Source of the DNA: an uncultured Oscillospiraceae bacterium
GTDB lineage: Bacteria; Bacillota; Clostridia; Oscillospirales; Acutalibacteraceae
Length of the DNA: 14,132 nt
Assembly: GCA_900540305.1 (NCBI GenBank)
Contig: UQFL01000046.1
Coordinates: forward strand, 1 to 14,132
Reading direction: 5' to 3'
A program made the position numbers and the translations under genes. Shown here piece by piece: positions 14,083-14,132 of the stretch (its first letter is position 1; each line of letters opens with the position of its first letter). The notes beneath the pieces are model-generated. The model did not search any database and had not been told where the DNA came from. It saw only the letters and a list, made by a program, of their open reading frames with translations.

Positions 14083-14132
14083 CTGTCTCTTATACACATC
14101 TGACGCTGCCGACGATCGCATAAGTGTAGATC
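14083..14132. other. Untrimmed Illumina Nextera adapter with i5 index (not genomic)
   Basis: 14083-14101 is the reverse complement of the Tn5 mosaic end (CTGTCTCTTATACACATCT). 14102-14115 is GACGCTGCCGACGA, the Nextera read-1 adapter. 14116-14123 (TCGCATAA) is an 8-base index, reverse complement of TTATGCGA, which I recall as i5 S522. 14124-14132 (GTGTAGATC) is the start of the P5 flow-cell sequence. Confidence 0.98.

Noticed and set aside
1..14132. CRISPR arrays, insertion sequences, prophage genes or tRNA genes
   Set aside because: I saw no spaced direct repeats, transposase or phage frames, or tRNA cloverleaf in the window.

Overview
The window looks like the genome of a low-GC, spore-forming gut or rumen Clostridia, most likely Oscillospiraceae/Ruminococcaceae. 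The lineage is inferred from a spoIIAA-spoIIAB-sigF operon, a Gram-positive T-box in front of valS, strong Shine-Dalgarno sites, many U-tract terminators and AT-rich spacers. No 16S gene is present to confirm it. The last 50 bases (14083-14132) are not genomic. They are an untrimmed Illumina Nextera adapter with an i5 index, so real sequence ends at about 14082.

Left part (1-3600): metA (homoserine O-acyltransferase) with its own terminator, then a short-chain dehydrogenase with a near-consensus promoter. Convergent to it on the minus strand lies the sporulation operon spoIIAA-spoIIAB-sigF, the switch that activates sigma F in the forespore.

Middle (3540-7660): a minus-strand unit reading promoter, valine T-box leader, valS, folC, terminator. 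valS and folC are separated by a single base, so a valine tRNA sensor probably also sets expression of a folate gene.

RNA-rich island (7800-9240): this is the most interesting part. On the minus strand a consensus promoter, with phased A-tracts upstream, and a strong terminator bracket about 700 nt that carries no normal-sized ORF but many long complementary helices. I read it as a large structured noncoding RNA, possibly of the ROOL/OLE/GOLLD kind, but I cannot assign a family from sequence alone. Divergent from it is a DUF1292 gene, followed directly by a 6S RNA gene. The 6S RNA shares a bidirectional terminator with a small inorganic-pyrophosphatase-like gene. The spacer 7659-7805, between the valS promoter and the large RNA's terminator, shows nothing I can name.

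Right part (9600-14082): a monocistronic NAD-binding epimerase-like gene, then a three-gene minus-strand operon encoding a divergent carboxyltransferase, a biotin carrier with an Ala/Pro linker, and an OadA/PycB-type carboxyltransferase. Two carboxyltransferases sharing one biotin carrier, with no biotin carboxylase or membrane decarboxylase subunit visible, matches the subunit plan of transcarboxylase. However, the first subunit has lost several usual active-site motifs.
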